A DNA stretch of 39,791 bases, taken from assembly GCA_030525085.1 (NCBI GenBank), contig JAUNFK010000008.1, positions 1-39,791 on the forward strand. Direction: 5' to 3'. The stretch comes from a bacterium (GTDB lineage: Bacteria; Bacillota_I; Bacilli_A; RF39; UBA660). The translations under genes were made by a program, and so were the position numbers. The notes beneath the pieces are model-generated. The model did no database searches. It was given only the letters and a program-made list of their open reading frames with translations, and was not told the DNA's origin. Positions 29,409 to 39,791 of the stretch are shown in pieces. Every line of letters begins with the position of its first letter. Positions within the stretch are counted from its first letter, which is position 1.

Positions 29409-29432
29409 AGAAAAAGAGTAGATTACCTACTC
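29409..29432 (-). terminator. Terminator of the second XRE gene
   Basis: On the minus strand: GAGTAG, GTAAT loop, CTACTC, then TTTTTCTTTT. The TAG stop lies in the 5' arm. Confidence 0.75.
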
Positions 29433-29657
29433 AAAAAAATTTTTAATATCTACATCTAATGCTTCGGCAATCTTGCCAACAGTAGCTATTGAAAAACTTT
29501 TATTTTTCTTCATACTTTCAATTTCACAAATATAGTCCACACTTAAATCAGCTTCATCAGCAAGTCTAGCTTGAGTAAAGTTTTTCTCTAATCTATATTT
29601 TCTAATATTAGTACGAACTAAATTGTAATAATAAGTGTCTGATCTCTTTTCTGACAT
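29427..29657 (-). CDS. Second XRE-family HTH regulator
   Basis: 76 aa, essentially one HTH domain: IRKYRLEKNFTQARLADEADLSVDYICEIES ... ATVGKIAEALDVDI. Start ATG 29657 with AGGAGATAG upstream. It lies between sigK and the other XRE gene, all on the minus strand but with separate terminators. Target unknown. Confidence 0.88.
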   Translation of the reverse strand: MSEKRSDTYYYNLVRTNIRKYRLEKNFTQARLADEADLSVDYICEIESMKKNKSFSIATVGKIAEALDVDIKNFFE

Positions 29658-29684
29658 AAATACTATCTCCTAAATATATTTTCT

Positions 29685-29735
29685 CAAAAAAATCGCATAA
29701 AATGAACGGGCTTATAGTCCTAGTTTATTATGCGA
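29685..29735 (-). terminator. Branched terminator after sigK
   Basis: On the minus strand: TCGCATAA ... TTATGCGA (8 bp, 29728-29735 with 29693-29700) then seven Ts. The 27-nt interior can form a small GGAC/GCCC hairpin. Confidence 0.75.
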
Positions 29736-29756
29736 CATTTCAAACACTTTTATTCA

Positions 29757-30446
29757 CTAAACCTTTTTATTTTTTATAAATTCCCTTAATATTTTAGTAA
29801 TAGCTCTTTTCTCGAGCCTAGAGACATAACTTCTACTAATCTTCATCTCTTTGGCAATCTCTTTTTGAGTCATATCCTTCGTATTAAATAAACCATATCT
29901 CTTAATAATAATATCTTTTTCTCTAAGAGACAAAGTATCCAAATACTTAAGAAGTAAATCTATTTTATTTTGTGTATCTATTTTCTCAAGCGTATCTTCA
30001 CTTTCGCACTTTAAAACATCTATTAAATTAATCTCATTACCATCTTTATCATATCCAATCGAGTCATTCAAACTAACATTATTTAAATGTTTCTTATTAC
30101 TACGAAAATACATTAGTACCTCATTCTCAATACACCTTGCAACATAAGTAGTTATTCTCGTATTCTTACTAGGCTTATAAGAATCAATTCCTTTAACAAG
30201 TCCGATAGTTCCAATACTTATCAAATCATCACTAGAATATTCTTTTCCCTCATACTTCTTTACAATATGAGCAACCAATCTCAAATTATGCTCAATAAGT
30301 TTACCTCTAGCATCATTATCACCAAGAAGCATTTTTGAAATTAGCTCTTCCTCCTCATCCTTGTCAAGTGGAGAAGGGAAAACATTCACTGAATAGGACC
30401 CTGTAAAAAAGATCAAACTTTTTAATAAACTAATAATATAAAACAT
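29757..30446 (-). CDS. sigK: Sporulation sigma factor SigK with pro-sequence
   Basis: 229 aa. Sigma-70 region 2 (LIEHNLRLVAHIVKKYEG, DLISIGTIGLVKGIDSYK, ITTYVARCIENEVLMYFR) and region 4 (LSLREKDIIIKRYGL, TQKEIAKEMKISRSYVSRLEKRA) are complete and close to SigK. The N-terminus MFYIISLLKSLIFFTGS-YSVNVFPSPL matches the hydrophobic SigK pro-sequence; by comparison with B. subtilis (cut after S20) the cut would follow S17. A SpoIVFB-like protease able to do this is encoded at 1035-1778. The gene is intact, with no skin-type insertion. Start ATG 30446, 5 nt after GGAGG; TTG 30458 overlaps that SD. A CATATGAT upstream is a weak SigE-like -10. Confidence 0.92.
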   Translation of the reverse strand: MFYIISLLKSLIFFTGSYSVNVFPSPLDKDEEEELISKMLLGDNDARGKLIEHNLRLVAHIVKKYEGKEYSSDDLISIGTIGLVKGIDSYKPSKNTRITTYVARCIENEVLMYFRSNKKHLNNVSLNDSIGYDKDGNEINLIDVLKCESEDTLEKIDTQNKIDLLLKYLDTLSLREKDIIIKRYGLFNTKDMTQKEIAKEMKISRSYVSRLEKRAITKILREFIKNKKV

Positions 30447-30521
30447 CAATTCCTCCAATAAATCATATGAAAAACATTGGACTACTAAAACAATAAATGA
30501 TAATATATAACTGGTGGTAAA

Positions 30522-31586
30522 ATGAAAAAGATAATTACATTCTTAATTTTATTAATAATCCCTTTAGCTGTACATGCTGAAAATGATTATAAAGTATTAA
30601 CTCACTATATAGATAGTGAAATAGAAATAAGTGGTAATTTAAGAGTAAAAGAAATGATTATTGTTGAAGGAAATATAGAATACTTTACTAGAACCTTAAA
30701 TTACGCCTCATTTGATGGAGTATGGGATAAAAAGGAAGTTAATTTAGATAATGGCCCTATATATAACGGAACAGGAGTATATAACTTTGCTGCTTCAGCC
30801 TATACATATAATAATGAAGAGATTGACTTTAATAATTTAAATGCTAATGTAAAAGAATACTTTACCGAGTTAAGTCCTAAAAAAGTAGGAGATAAAACTT
30901 ATAAAATAACTAAAAAAACTGGTGAAAACTCATACAATATATATTATAAAAATAATGGTAAAACAGTCATCTACTTAGAATATGTAGTGGGTGATATAAT
31001 TGTTTCCCATAATGATGTTAGAGAGCTAAACTATACTTTTAAAAATCTTACATATGATGCAGCAGATACTTATCTAAGAGTTCTTATTCCATATCAAACA
31101 GACAGTGAACTTTACCATGCTTACTTACACGGCAATAGTAAAGGCGAATACGAAGAAATTGAAAAAGATGGTCAAATATATGGCATCTTTGCCCATTATC
31201 CAAATACAAAAAAAGAAATTAACGTAAGAATAACTTTTCCTCTAGAGCAAATTGCCATAGATCAAGGAACTAATCACTCTAACGTTGACGCACTAGAAGA
31301 AATAATCAAAATTGAAGATAAAAAATTACAAAATAAAAAAACTGGTAATAATATAAATAATTATGCAAAATATGTCATAATTGTCGTAAGCGTCATGTAT
31401 ATCCTTATAAGCTACCTAATATATAAACAGCATAATAATATTTTAAATTTTGTATATCTAACTCTTGGCCTACTAATAAGCCTATTTAACTACCTATTTA
31501 AAGCAAATCTCATATATATTTATTTGATTTTAATAATCCCAATCCTAATATTTATAATAAATAAATTAAAAAAGAAAGAAAGATGA
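30522..31586 (+). CDS. DUF2207-like membrane protein
   Basis: 354 aa. Signal peptide (about 1-19, cut near VHA), an extracytoplasmic beta-rich domain resembling DUF2207 (ISGNLRVKEMIIVEGNIEYFTRTL ... NNGKTVIYLEYVVGDIIVSHNDVRELNYTF), then three hydrophobic segments (about 282-300, 306-325 and 328-350) and a basic tail. Function unknown. It is divergent from sigK and 4 nt before the methylase gene, so it is probably co-transcribed with it. SD GGTGGT. Confidence 0.72.
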   Translation: MKKIITFLILLIIPLAVHAENDYKVLTHYIDSEIEISGNLRVKEMIIVEGNIEYFTRTLNYASFDGVWDKKEVNLDNGPIYNGTGVYNFAASAYTYNNEEIDFNNLNANVKEYFTELSPKKVGDKTYKITKKTGENSYNIYYKNNGKTVIYLEYVVGDIIVSHNDVRELNYTFKNLTYDAADTYLRVLIPYQTDSELYHAYLHGNSKGEYEEIEKDGQIYGIFAHYPNTKKEINVRITFPLEQIAIDQGTNHSNVDALEEIIKIEDKKLQNKKTGNNINNYAKYVIIVVSVMYILISYLIYKQHNNILNFVYLTLGLLISLFNYLFKANLIYIYLILIIPILIFIINKLKKKER

Positions 31587-31590
31587 TAAT

Positions 31591-32169
31591 ATGCAATATT
31601 TTGATAATAATGATTCCCTAGAAAGTAAATTAAGAATTTTAAAATATAAAGCATTTAATTTTTATAGTGACCTTGGCGTATTTTCAAAAGACAGAATAGA
31701 TTATGGAAGCATTCTATTAGTTGAGTCTTATCTTAAATATCACAATGAAAAGAAAGATATTCTTGATGTAGGCTGTGGATATGGTTTTTTAGGATGTGTA
31801 ATTGGTAAAGAAACAAATTCAAACATTGACATGATAGATATAAATAATCGTGCACTTCACTTAAGCAAAATGAATCAAAAAGAAAATAATGTTGAAAATC
31901 TAAATATCTTTAATAGTAATATTTATGAAAACATCACCAAGAGTTATGACATCATTATATCTAATCCTCCAATAAGAGCAGGGAAGAGCGTATACTTAAC
32001 CATTATTAATGATTCATTTAACCATCTAAATCCAGATGGCGAGCTGTGGTTTATTATGAGAAATAATCATGGCGTAAAAACAGTTATTAAAAACATATCA
32101 AAAGAGCATGAAACAAAAGTAATCAAAAAAGATGCTGGTTATTATATCGTTATGGCCAAGAAAAATTAA
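31591..32169 (+). CDS. RsmC/YbxB-like class I SAM methyltransferase
   Basis: 192 aa. SAM-binding motif I ILDVGCGYGFLG, acidic motif II (IDMIDINNRA), and NPPIRAGK, the base-methylating motif typical of the RsmC (16S rRNA m2G1207) group. B. subtilis ybxB, of this type, lies just upstream of rpoB as here. It is a single-domain protein of the Gram-positive length. Ends with a terminator before the rpoB promoter. Confidence 0.87.
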   Translation: MQYFDNNDSLESKLRILKYKAFNFYSDLGVFSKDRIDYGSILLVESYLKYHNEKKDILDVGCGYGFLGCVIGKETNSNIDMIDINNRALHLSKMNQKENNVENLNIFNSNIYENITKSYDIIISNPPIRAGKSVYLTIINDSFNHLNPDGELWFIMRNNHGVKTVIKNISKEHETKVIKKDAGYYIVMAKKN

Positions 32170-32179
32170 TCAAATTATT

Positions 32180-32208
32180 AAGCAACCTTAAAAAAGATTG
32201 CTTTTTTT
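32180..32208 (+). terminator. Terminator after the RsmC-like gene
   Basis: AAGCAA / TTGCTT, 12-nt loop, then Ts to 32208. Confidence 0.7.
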
Positions 32209-32230
32209 GAAGTTTTCGTCATATTTAGCG

Positions 32231-32260
32231 TTGACAGTTCACCATATAATCTAGTATAAT
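32231..32260 (+). promoter_or_regulatory. Promoter of rpoBC
   Basis: TTGACA (32231-32236), 18 nt, TATAAT (32255-32260). Another TATAAT at 32245 is too close to the -35. The 5' UTR of about 70 nt has an imperfect hairpin (TGTATCTC / GAGAATACA, about 32274-32301). Confidence 0.75.
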
Positions 32261-32332
32261 TTTAAATTGGAGTTGTATCTCTCTAGAAATGAGAATACAT
32301 ACTAAAAAATATATTGTTTGGGGTGAAATTTA

Positions 32333-35300
32333 GTGGCATACAAAATAGCAAAATTTGGTGACCATAGGGAAAGAGCAACTTTCTCTAAAACAATTAACAA
32401 CTTTGAACTAGCAGATCTATTAGACATTCAAAAGAAATCATATCAGTGGTTTCTAGAAAGCGGTATAAAGGAAGTTTTCGATGACTTATTCCCAGTTGAG
32501 AGTTTCACCGGAAATATATCACTTGAATTTGGTGATTATTCTTTTGATGAGCCTCGCTACTCAGTTAAAGAAGCTAAAGAACGTATGGTAACGTTTGCAG
32601 CGCCTTTAAAAGTAGAAGCTCGTGTATTTATACATGAAACAGGTGAAGTTAAAGAACAAGAAGTCTTCCTTGGTGATATGCCTTTAATGACTGAAGCTGG
32701 TACCTTCATTATTAACGGTGTAGAAAGAGTTATTCAATCACAATTAGTAAGAAGTCCATCTATCTATTTCAAACGTGAAATCGATAAGAATGGTAGACCT
32801 GTTGTATCCGGTGAAATGATTCCTAACCGTGGTACTTGGTTAGAATTCGAACTTGATGCTCGTGACGTTATCTATGTACGTATTGACCGTACAAGAAAAG
32901 TTCCATTTACAACATTCTTAAGAGCATTAGGTTTATCTAGTGATGAATCTATTAAAGAAGTATTTGGTGAAAACAGATTCATTGATAACACACTAGAAAA
33001 AGATAGTACAAAAAATACTGACGAAGCACTTATTGAAATTTACGAAAAATTAAAACCAGGTGAGCCAGCAACACTTGATAGTGCTAAGAACCAATTAATA
33101 GTTCGTTTCTTTGACCGTTTCAGATACGATCTAGCAAAAGTTGGACGTTACAAATTTAATAAAAAATTAAACGTATTAGATCGTCTACTTGGATGCACTC
33201 TTGCTGAAAACCTAAAGTTTGATGGTGAAGTAGTAGCAACTAAAGGCGAAGTAATTGACAAAGCTCGTCTTGAAGAATTAAGACCATACTTCGAAAAAGG
33301 TATGTGCACAAAAGAAGTATCTATTAACGAAGATTTAGATACATATAACAAAATAACTGAAGTTTTAGTAGTTGATAAAAACGATGAAACTAAAACAATC
33401 AAAATCATTGGTAACGATAATACAATTGATGAAAAGAGACTTACAATTAGTGATATCTACGCATCAATTAGTTACTATCTAAACTTACTTGATAATATTG
33501 GTAACATTGATGAGATTGACCACTTAGGAAATCGTCGTGTTCGTCAAGTAGGAGAATTAATTCAAAATCAATTTAAAGTTGGTATGGCTCGTATGGAAAG
33601 AGTTATTCGTGAGAGAATGACTACTCAAGAAATCGATACAGTTACACCAAAAACATTAATTAATATTAGACCAGTAACAGCTGCATTAAAAGAATTCTTT
33701 GGTTCATCACAGCTATCTAAGTTCATGGATCAAATTAACCCAATTGCAGAACTTACTGATAAACGTCGTTTAAGTAGTTTAGGGCCAGGAGGACTTTCTC
33801 GTGAAAGAGCTGGTATGGAAGTTCGTGACGTTAACGTTTCACACTACGGACGTATTTGTCCAATCGAATCTCCAGAAGGAGCAAACATCGGACTTATTAC
33901 ATCACTAGCATCTTATGCTAAACTAAATGAATACGGATTTATTACTACTCCATATAGAAAAGTAGTTAATAAACATATTACTGATGACGTTGTATACTTA
34001 ACAGCAGACGAAGAAGCAGATTACTTCATTAGTCAAGCAACAGTTAAAGTTGATAAAGATAACAATATTACAGAAGAACAAGTAATTGCTCGTTTAAACG
34101 GTGAAAACGTTATGGTTGATTCAAGCAAAGTTAACTTTGTAGATGTATCACCAAGCCAAATCGTTTCTGTTACAACAAGTTGTATTCCATTCTTAGATCA
34201 CGATGATGCAAAACGTGCCCTAATGGGTTCAAACATGCAACGTCAAGCAGTTCCACTACTTAAAACTGAAGCACCAATTGTTGGTACAGGAGTTGAATAT
34301 GTAGCTGCTCGTGATTCTGGATCTACAATCGTTTGTAAAGCAGATGGTGTAGTAGAGTACGCTGACTCTAAAAAGATTATTGTTAAAAATGCTAAAGGTA
34401 AAGATGAATATTACCTAGCTAACTTTGAAAGAAGTAATGCTGAAAGTAACTTCTCTCATAACCCAATCGTTAGAGCTGGAGATAAAGTACATCGTGGTGA
34501 AGTAATCGCTGATGGACCATCTACAGATAAAGGAGAACTTGCTTTAGGTAAGAATATGGTTATCGCATTCATGACATGCAATGGTTATAACTATGAAGAT
34601 GCTGTTGTATTAAATGAAAAATTAGTTAAAGATGATGTTTATACATCATTACACATTGAACATTATGATATTGATTGTCGTGATACTAAGTTAGGACCTG
34701 AGGAAATTACAAGAGATATTCCAAATGTTTCAGAAGAAGCTCGTAAAAACTTAGATGCTAATGGTATTATTAAGATTGGTACAGAAGTTCATGAAGGAGA
34801 CATTCTTGTTGGTAAAGTTACTCCAAAAGGAATGCAAGAATTAACAAGTGAAGAAAAACTATTACATGCAATCTTTGGTGAGAAAACTCGTGAAGTTAGA
34901 GATACATCTCTAAGAGTTGCTCACGGTGCAGATGGTATTATTCATGACGTTAAGGTTTATACTAAAGAAAACTCAGACGAATTATCAGCTGGCGTAAGTA
35001 AAGTAATTCGTGTATATATTATTCAAAAACGTAAGATTCAAGTCGGAGACAAAATGTCTGGACGTCACGGAAACAAAGGTGTTGTAAGTTTAATTCTTCC
35101 AGAAGAAGATATGCCTTACTTACCAGATGGTACTCCAGTAGATATCGTACTAAATCCACAAGGTGTTCCATCACGTATGAACTTAGGACAAATCCTAGAG
35201 CTACACTTAGGTATGGCTGGTAAAAAACTTGGACTTCATTATGCAACCCCAGTATTTGATGGAGCTACAGTTGATGAAATAAGTGAAGAAATGGCTAAAG

Positions 35301-35986
35301 CTGGAATGGAACCAGATGGTAAAACAGTTCTATTTAATGGACGCACTGGTGAACCATTCGAAAATAGAGTAGCAGTCGGTGTAATGTACATGATCAAACT
35401 TCACCATATGGTTGATGATAAGATTCATGCTCGTTCAACTGGTCCTTACTCATTAGTTACTCAACAACCTTTAGGTGGTAAAGCACAATTTGGTGGACAA
35501 CGTTTCGGAGAAATGGAAGTTTGGGCACTATATGCTTATGGTGCAGCACATGTACTTCAAGAAATCCTAACTGTTAAATCAGATGACGTTCTAGGACGTG
35601 TTAAAGTTTATGAAGCTTTAGTTAAAGGTAAGACAGTTAAAGGCGCTGGTATGCCAGAATCATTTAGAGTATTAATTAAAGAATTCCAAGCTCTAGGACT
35701 AGATGTTCAAATTATTGATAACAACGATGTTACTCATGAACTAAAAGAACTAGAAGAAGCTGAGGACGAAACAAGTGATGCAATCACTATTGATGAAATA
35801 GATGCAAGAACTGGTGCTATCAAAGGTAAAGAAGAGAGTATAGAAACTCCTGAAGTTACTGAAGAAGAACCAGCAGAAAACTTTGAAGACGAAGAAGACT
35901 TTGAAGATGATGAAGATTTTGACGAAGAACCAACATCTGAAGATTTAGAAGAACTAGAAGAAGATCTAGAAGGGGATGAACTATAA
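32333..35986 (+). CDS. rpoB: RNA polymerase beta subunit
   Basis: 1217 aa, full length. Fork-loop/rifampicin region [20 protein letters not shown] with [17 protein letters not shown] is intact; [28 protein letters not shown] and the C-terminal [14 protein letters not shown] are present. The last 70 residues or so form a strongly acidic tail ([15 protein letters not shown]) after the usual end near [11 protein letters not shown] start with GGGGTGA upstream. rplJ/rplL, which usually precede rpoB, are absent. The stop overlaps the rpoC start by 1 nt (TAATG). Confidence 0.98.
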   Translation: MAYKIAKFGDHRERATFSKTINNFELADLLDIQKKSYQWFLESGIKEVFDDLFPVESFTGNISLEFGDYSFDEPRYSVKEAKERMVTFAAPLKVEARVFIHETGEVKEQEVFLGDMPLMTEAGTFIINGVERVIQSQLVRSPSIYFKREIDKNGRPVVSGEMIPNRGTWLEFELDARDVIYVRIDRTRKVPFTTFLRALGLSSDESIKEVFGENRFIDNTLEKDSTKNTDEALIEIYEKLKPGEPATLDSAKNQLIVRFFDRFRYDLAKVGRYKFNKKLNVLDRLLGCTLAENLKFDGEVVATKGEVIDKARLEELRPYFEKGMCTKEVSINEDLDTYNKITEVLVVDKNDETKTIKIIGNDNTIDEKRLTISDIYASISYYLNLLDNIGNIDEIDHLGNRRVRQVGELIQNQFKVGMARMERVIRERMTTQEIDTVTPKTLINIRPVTAALKEFFGSSQLSKFMDQINPIAELTDKRRLSSLGPGGLSRERAGMEVRDVNVSHYGRICPIESPEGANIGLITSLASYAKLNEYGFITTPYRKVVNKHITDDVVYLTADEEADYFISQATVKVDKDNNITEEQVIARLNGENVMVDSSKVNFVDVSPSQIVSVTTSCIPFLDHDDAKRALMGSNMQRQAVPLLKTEAPIVGTGVEYVAARDSGSTIVCKADGVVEYADSKKIIVKNAKGKDEYYLANFERSNAESNFSHNPIVRAGDKVHRGEVIADGPSTDKGELALGKNMVIAFMTCNGYNYEDAVVLNEKLVKDDVYTSLHIEHYDIDCRDTKLGPEEITRDIPNVSEEARKNLDANGIIKIGTEVHEGDILVGKVTPKGMQELTSEEKLLHAIFGEKTREVRDTSLRVAHGADGIIHDVKVYTKENSDELSAGVSKVIRVYIIQKRKIQVGDKMSGRHGNKGVVSLILPEEDMPYLPDGTPVDIVLNPQGVPSRMNLGQILELHLGMAGKKLGLHYATPVFDGATVDEISEEMAKAGMEPDGKTVLFNGRTGEPFENRVAVGVMYMIKLHHMVDDKIHARSTGPYSLVTQQPLGGKAQFGGQRFGEMEVWALYAYGAAHVLQEILTVKSDDVLGRVKVYEALVKGKTVKGAGMPESFRVLIKEFQALGLDVQIIDNNDVTHELKELEEAEDETSDAITIDEIDARTGAIKGKEESIETPEVTEEEPAENFEDEEDFEDDEDFDEEPTSEDLEELEEDLEGDEL

Positions 35987-38900
35987 TGATCGAAGTAAAT
36001 AATATTAAAGGAATTCGTATAGGAATCGCAAGCCCTGAAAAAATCAGAAGCTGGAGTTATGGTGAAATCAAAAAACCAGAAACCATCAACTATCGTACAT
36101 TAAAACCAGAAAGAGATGGTTTATTCTGTGAAAAGATCTTTGGACCAACAAAAGACTTCGAATGTTCTTGTGGTAAATATAAGAGATTAAGATATAAAAA
36201 CGTTGTATGTGATAGATGTGGAGTAGAAGTAACTCGTTCTAAAGTACGTCGTGAACGTATGGGACACATTGAGCTTGCTTCTCCTTGCTCACACATTTGG
36301 TTCTTTAAAGGCGTTCCATCTAAGATGGGCCTAGTTCTAGATATGTCTCCAAGAGACCTAGAAGAAGTTTTATACTTTGTTAGTTACGTAGTAATTAATC
36401 CAGGATCTGCTCCTTTAGAGAAAAAACAAACTCTATCAGATAAAGAATACCGTGCTTACTATGAAAAATATGGAAATACTTTTGAAGTAGGTATGGGTGC
36501 TGAAGCAATCAAAAAACTACTTGAAGAAGTAGATGTTGATGCTGAAATTGAAAAATTAAATAAAGAATTAGATGGTGCTACTGGCCAAAAACGTATCCGT
36601 CTTGTTAAGAGATTAGATTGTTTAGTAGCTTTCCAAACTTCTGGAAATAAACCATCATGGATGGTTCTAGATGTTATTCCTGTAATACCTCCAGAACTTC
36701 GTCCAATGATTCAACTTGATGGTGGCCGTTTTGCTACTAGTGACTTAAATGATTTATATCGTCGTATTATTAACCGTAATAATCGTCTTAAAAAATTATT
36801 AGAACTAGGTGCTCCATCAATTATCGTTCAAAACGAAAAACGTATGTTACAAGAAGCTGTAGACACATTATTTGATAATGGTAGAAGAGGTAGAAGCATC
36901 TCTGGTGCCGGTAATAGACCACTTAAGTCATTATCAAGTATGTTAAAAGGTAAACAAGGACGTTTCCGTCAAAACCTATTAGGTAAGAGAGTTGACTATT
37001 CTGGTCGTTCTGTTATCGTTGTAGGGCCTAGCCTTAAAATGTATGAATGTGGTCTTCCAAAAGATATGGCTTTAGAGTTATTCAAACCTCATGTAATTAA
37101 TGGTTTGGTATCTCGTGGTCTAGCTCATAACATTAAAGGTGCTAAAAAGCTTATTGATAATAAAGATGACTGTGTATGGGATGTTGTAGAGGATGTTATT
37201 ACAGAATATCCTGTAATGCTTAACCGTGCTCCAACACTACACAGATTAGGTATTCAAGCATTCGAACCTAAACTAGTAGGTGGTAAAGCAATTAGACTTC
37301 ACCCATTAGTTTGTGCAGCATTTAATGCCGATTTCGATGGTGACCAAATGGCTATCCATGTACCACTATCAGAAGAAGCTAAAGCTGAAGCAAGAATCTT
37401 AATGCTTGGTGCTAACAATATCCTTAAACCATCAGATGGTAAACCAATCGTTACTCCATCACAAGATATGGTTTTAGGTAACTACTATATTACAGTAGAA
37501 TATGCTGGAGAAGAAAATGAAGGTAAAGTTTATAAAAACTCTAACGAAGCAATTATGGCTTATGAAAGAAGAGAAATAACACTTCACACTAGAATTGCTG
37601 TTCCAGTATCATCATTTAAATATAAATTATTTACAGATGATGTTAAAGATAAATATTTAGTAACAACAGCTGGTAAGTTAATCTTTAATGAAATCTTACC
37701 AGATACATTCCCTTATATTAATGAACCAACAAAAGATAACATTGAGGGAATTACTCCAAGCAAGTATTTCTTAGAAAGAGGAACTAATATTCCTGAAGCT
37801 ATAGCTGCTATGCCAGTAGCTGGAGCATTTGCTAAGAAAACTTTACAACAAATCATTGCTCAAGTATTTAGAAGATACAAAACAACTGAAACATCAATGA
37901 TGTTAGATAGACTTAAAGATTTAGGTTTCAAATACTCTACAATCTCTGGTATTACATTCAGTTTATTCGATATCAAGACAAGTACTCATAAAGCAGAATT
38001 TGTTGCTGAAGGGCAAGAAAAAGTTAATAAAATTAATAAACAATTCCAAAGAGGTCTTATTACTGATGAAGAAAGACATAACTCAGTATGTGACGCTTGG
38101 AATGCTGTAAACGGAAAAGTTCAACAAGAACTTAAGAAGATTGCCGAAGAAGATGTTCGTAACCCAATCTTCATGATGATGACTTCTGGTGCCCGTGGTT
38201 CACTTAACCAGTTCTCACAGATGGCCGGTATGCGTGGACTTATGGCTAAACCAAATGGTGACTCAATTGAAATTCCAATTACAACATCTCTATATGAAGG
38301 ACACTCAGTAAACGAATTCTTCATCAACACTCACGGTGCTCGTAAAGGTACTGCCGATACAGCCCTTAAGACTGCAAACTCTGGTTACCTAACTAGACGT
38401 TTAGTAGATGTTGCTCAAGATATTATTATTAAAGAAGAAGATTGTGGATGCAAGAGTGGCCTAGTAGTAAGTGACTTTATTGATGATAAAGACGGATCAG
38501 TTATTGAAAGTCTATCTGAAAGAATTATCGGTCGTTATACTGCTAAGAAAGTTATTAACCCTGAAACTAAAGAAGTTATCGTTGATAAAAATGAACAAAT
38601 TACTGAAACTATCGCTAATAAGATCGTTAAAGCTGGTATCAAGAGTGTTGAAATCAGAAGCGTACTTACTTGTCGTAGTGAAACAGGTATTTGTCAAAAA
38701 TGTTATGGTAACAACTTAGCAACTGGTAACTTAGTTGAAAACGGTGAAGCTGTAGGTATTATGGCAGCTCAATCAATTGGTGAACCAGGTACACAGCTTA
38801 CAATGCGTACATTCCACTCAGGTGGTGTAGCAGGGGCTGAAGATATCACACAAGGTCTTCCTCGTGTAGAAGAAATCTTCGAAGCTCGTAATCCGAAAGG

Positions 38901-39791
38901 TAAAGCAACTATTGCTGAAATTACTGGTAAGATTACTAAGATTGAAGACTCTAACGGTAAATGGGAAATCACTATCATGAATGATGCTGACTCTCGTAAA
39001 CATACAACTACTTATGGTGCTAAACTAAGAGTAGAAGAAGGTATGGAAGTTAGTGCTGGTGATAGATTAACTGAAGGAACTATTTCACCAAAAGAATTAC
39101 TAGCTGTTACTGATGCTATAACTACTCAAGAATATATTTTAAGAGAAATTCAAAAAGTATTTAAATCACAAGGTGTTGATATTGCTGATAAACATATTGA
39201 AGTAATCGCAAGCCGTATGATTAATAAAATGCGTATAACTGATGCTGGAGACACTGACTTAGTTGCTGGACTATCTGTATCAATCAGAAAATTCATGGCT
39301 AAGAACAAACCAGTTATCCTTGAAGGAAAAGTACCTGCAACAGGTTATCCAATTATCCTTGGTATTACAAAATCAAGCTTAGAAACTGATTCATTCCTAT
39401 CAGCTGCATCATTCCAAGAAACAACAAGAGTTCTTACTGACGCTGCTATTAAAGGTAAAGTTGATGAATTAAAAGGCTTAAAAGAAAACGTAATCCTTGG
39501 TAAACTAATCCCAGCAGGAACTGGAGCTAAAGGATACTCAGATATCGAAATTGAATTATCAAAAGAATATATGGGTGATGAACCATCAGAAGTTTTAGAA
39601 GAAGAATTTATTGATGACGCAGAAATTGAAAACGAAGTAAATGATGCAGAAGAAGTAAATGAAACTCCAGAAACAACTGAAGAAACAACAACACAGGTTT
39701 CATATGATTATGAAATGAAGATTGACCTTAAAAAGGTTAATGAATACCATGAAAAGAATGAAGATGTTGTCGGTTGGATCTATGTTGAAGA
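35986..39791 (+). CDS. rpoC: RNA polymerase beta-prime subunit (3' end outside window), with unusual C-terminal extension
   Basis: 1268 codons visible and open at the right edge. Zinc ribbon 1 (C60, C62, C75, C78), the catalytic NADFDGDQ (447-454, Mg-binding Asp triad), trigger-loop region ([21 protein letters not shown]) and zinc site 2 ([20 protein letters not shown]) are intact. The normal end is near [11 protein letters not shown] (about 1173). The frame then continues without a stop through about 60 acidic, Thr/Glu-rich residues to [19 protein letters not shown]. That last part resembles the start of a class B sortase domain (DVVGWIxI). Start ATG 35986 overlaps the rpoB stop. Confidence 0.97.
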   Translation, partial: MIEVNNIKGIRIGIASPEKIRSWSYGEIKKPETINYRTLKPERDGLFCEKIFGPTKDFECSCGKYKRLRYKNVVCDRCGVEVTRSKVRRERMGHIELASPCSHIWFFKGVPSKMGLVLDMSPRDLEEVLYFVSYVVINPGSAPLEKKQTLSDKEYRAYYEKYGNTFEVGMGAEAIKKLLEEVDVDAEIEKLNKELDGATGQKRIRLVKRLDCLVAFQTSGNKPSWMVLDVIPVIPPELRPMIQLDGGRFATSDLNDLYRRIINRNNRLKKLLELGAPSIIVQNEKRMLQEAVDTLFDNGRRGRSISGAGNRPLKSLSSMLKGKQGRFRQNLLGKRVDYSGRSVIVVGPSLKMYECGLPKDMALELFKPHVINGLVSRGLAHNIKGAKKLIDNKDDCVWDVVEDVITEYPVMLNRAPTLHRLGIQAFEPKLVGGKAIRLHPLVCAAFNADFDGDQMAIHVPLSEEAKAEARILMLGANNILKPSDGKPIVTPSQDMVLGNYYITVEYAGEENEGKVYKNSNEAIMAYERREITLHTRIAVPVSSFKYKLFTDDVKDKYLVTTAGKLIFNEILPDTFPYINEPTKDNIEGITPSKYFLERGTNIPEAIAAMPVAGAFAKKTLQQIIAQVFRRYKTTETSMMLDRLKDLGFKYSTISGITFSLFDIKTSTHKAEFVAEGQEKVNKINKQFQRGLITDEERHNSVCDAWNAVNGKVQQELKKIAEEDVRNPIFMMMTSGARGSLNQFSQMAGMRGLMAKPNGDSIEIPITTSLYEGHSVNEFFINTHGARKGTADTALKTANSGYLTRRLVDVAQDIIIKEEDCGCKSGLVVSDFIDDKDGSVIESLSERIIGRYTAKKVINPETKEVIVDKNEQITETIANKIVKAGIKSVEIRSVLTCRSETGICQKCYGNNLATGNLVENGEAVGIMAAQSIGEPGTQLTMRTFHSGGVAGAEDITQGLPRVEEIFEARNPKGKATIAEITGKITKIEDSNGKWEITIMNDADSRKHTTTYGAKLRVEEGMEVSAGDRLTEGTISPKELLAVTDAITTQEYILREIQKVFKSQGVDIADKHIEVIASRMINKMRITDAGDTDLVAGLSVSIRKFMAKNKPVILEGKVPATGYPIILGITKSSLETDSFLSAASFQETTRVLTDAAIKGKVDELKGLKENVILGKLIPAGTGAKGYSDIEIELSKEYMGDEPSEVLEEEFIDDAEIENEVNDAEEVNETPETTEETTTQVSYDYEMKIDLKKVNEYHEKNEDVVGWIYVE

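Noticed and set aside
29757-30446. skin-type element within sigK
   Set aside because: The sigK frame is continuous from pro-sequence to region 4.

Overview
This window is low-GC, densely packed bacterial chromosome that uses the standard bacterial code (TGA is a real stop, Trp is TGG). Gene content and order point to the Bacillota, class Bacilli. The blocks mreC-mreD-spoIVFA-spoIVFB-rplU-prp-rpmA, yqfC-yqfD-ybeY-dgkA-cdd-era-yqzL-recO, sirA-yneF and rsmC/ybxB-rpoB-rpoC all resemble Bacillus subtilis neighbourhoods. The shortened proteins, very low GC and missing neighbours (no minCD, no phoH) suggest an uncultured, streamlined gut lineage near RF39 or the Erysipelotrichales. That placement is inference.

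Layout. 1-2816: end of mreC, mreD, a SpoIVFA/SpoIVFB-like pair, then the L21-Prp-L27 operon. 2837-3340: four tRNA genes on the minus strand (Ser; Lys-Ile-Glu). 3390-4465: a histidine-free ZnuA-like lipoprotein and yidD (minus strand). 4576-8158: rnc and a short-armed smc. 8197-11813: a zinc-ribbon/TPR membrane protein, spoIIP, a small membrane protein and an ATP-grasp protein. 11821-12108: tRNA-Arg and a candidate small RNA with mutually exclusive hairpins. 12274-14145: three uncharacterised genes. 14252-17092: a PfkB-like protein without its catalytic Asp, a small Smr protein, obg and a B-repeat protein. 17152-19192: sirA, yneF, yceD, rpmF, rpsU, yqeY. 19293-20828: a SipW/TasA-type surface protein. 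20896-27246: the yqfC-to-recO cluster. 27308-30446: a reduced alaS, two XRE regulators and sigK. 30522-39791: a membrane protein, an RsmC-like methylase, rpoB and the 5' part of rpoC.

How the genes fit together. Sporulation genes are scattered through the window: pro-SigK, its likely processing protease SpoIVFB with a SpoIVFA-like partner, SpoIIP, YqfC, YqfD and SirA. This argues for a real, if reduced, endospore programme. The rest is mostly translation (L21, L27, L32, S21, Prp, Obg, Era, RNase III, YbeY, AlaRS, tRNAs), transcription and chromosome upkeep (SMC, RecO).

Most notable. The rpoC frame runs past the normal beta-prime end through an acidic linker into residues that read like the start of a class B sortase domain when the window ends. 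Three proteins look like pseudoenzymes or ligand-less paralogues: a ZnuA-like protein with no histidine, a second cytidine deaminase without its cysteines, and a PfkB protein without its Asp. AlaRS and SMC are markedly shortened. At four junctions the terminator and the next promoter appear to share DNA.
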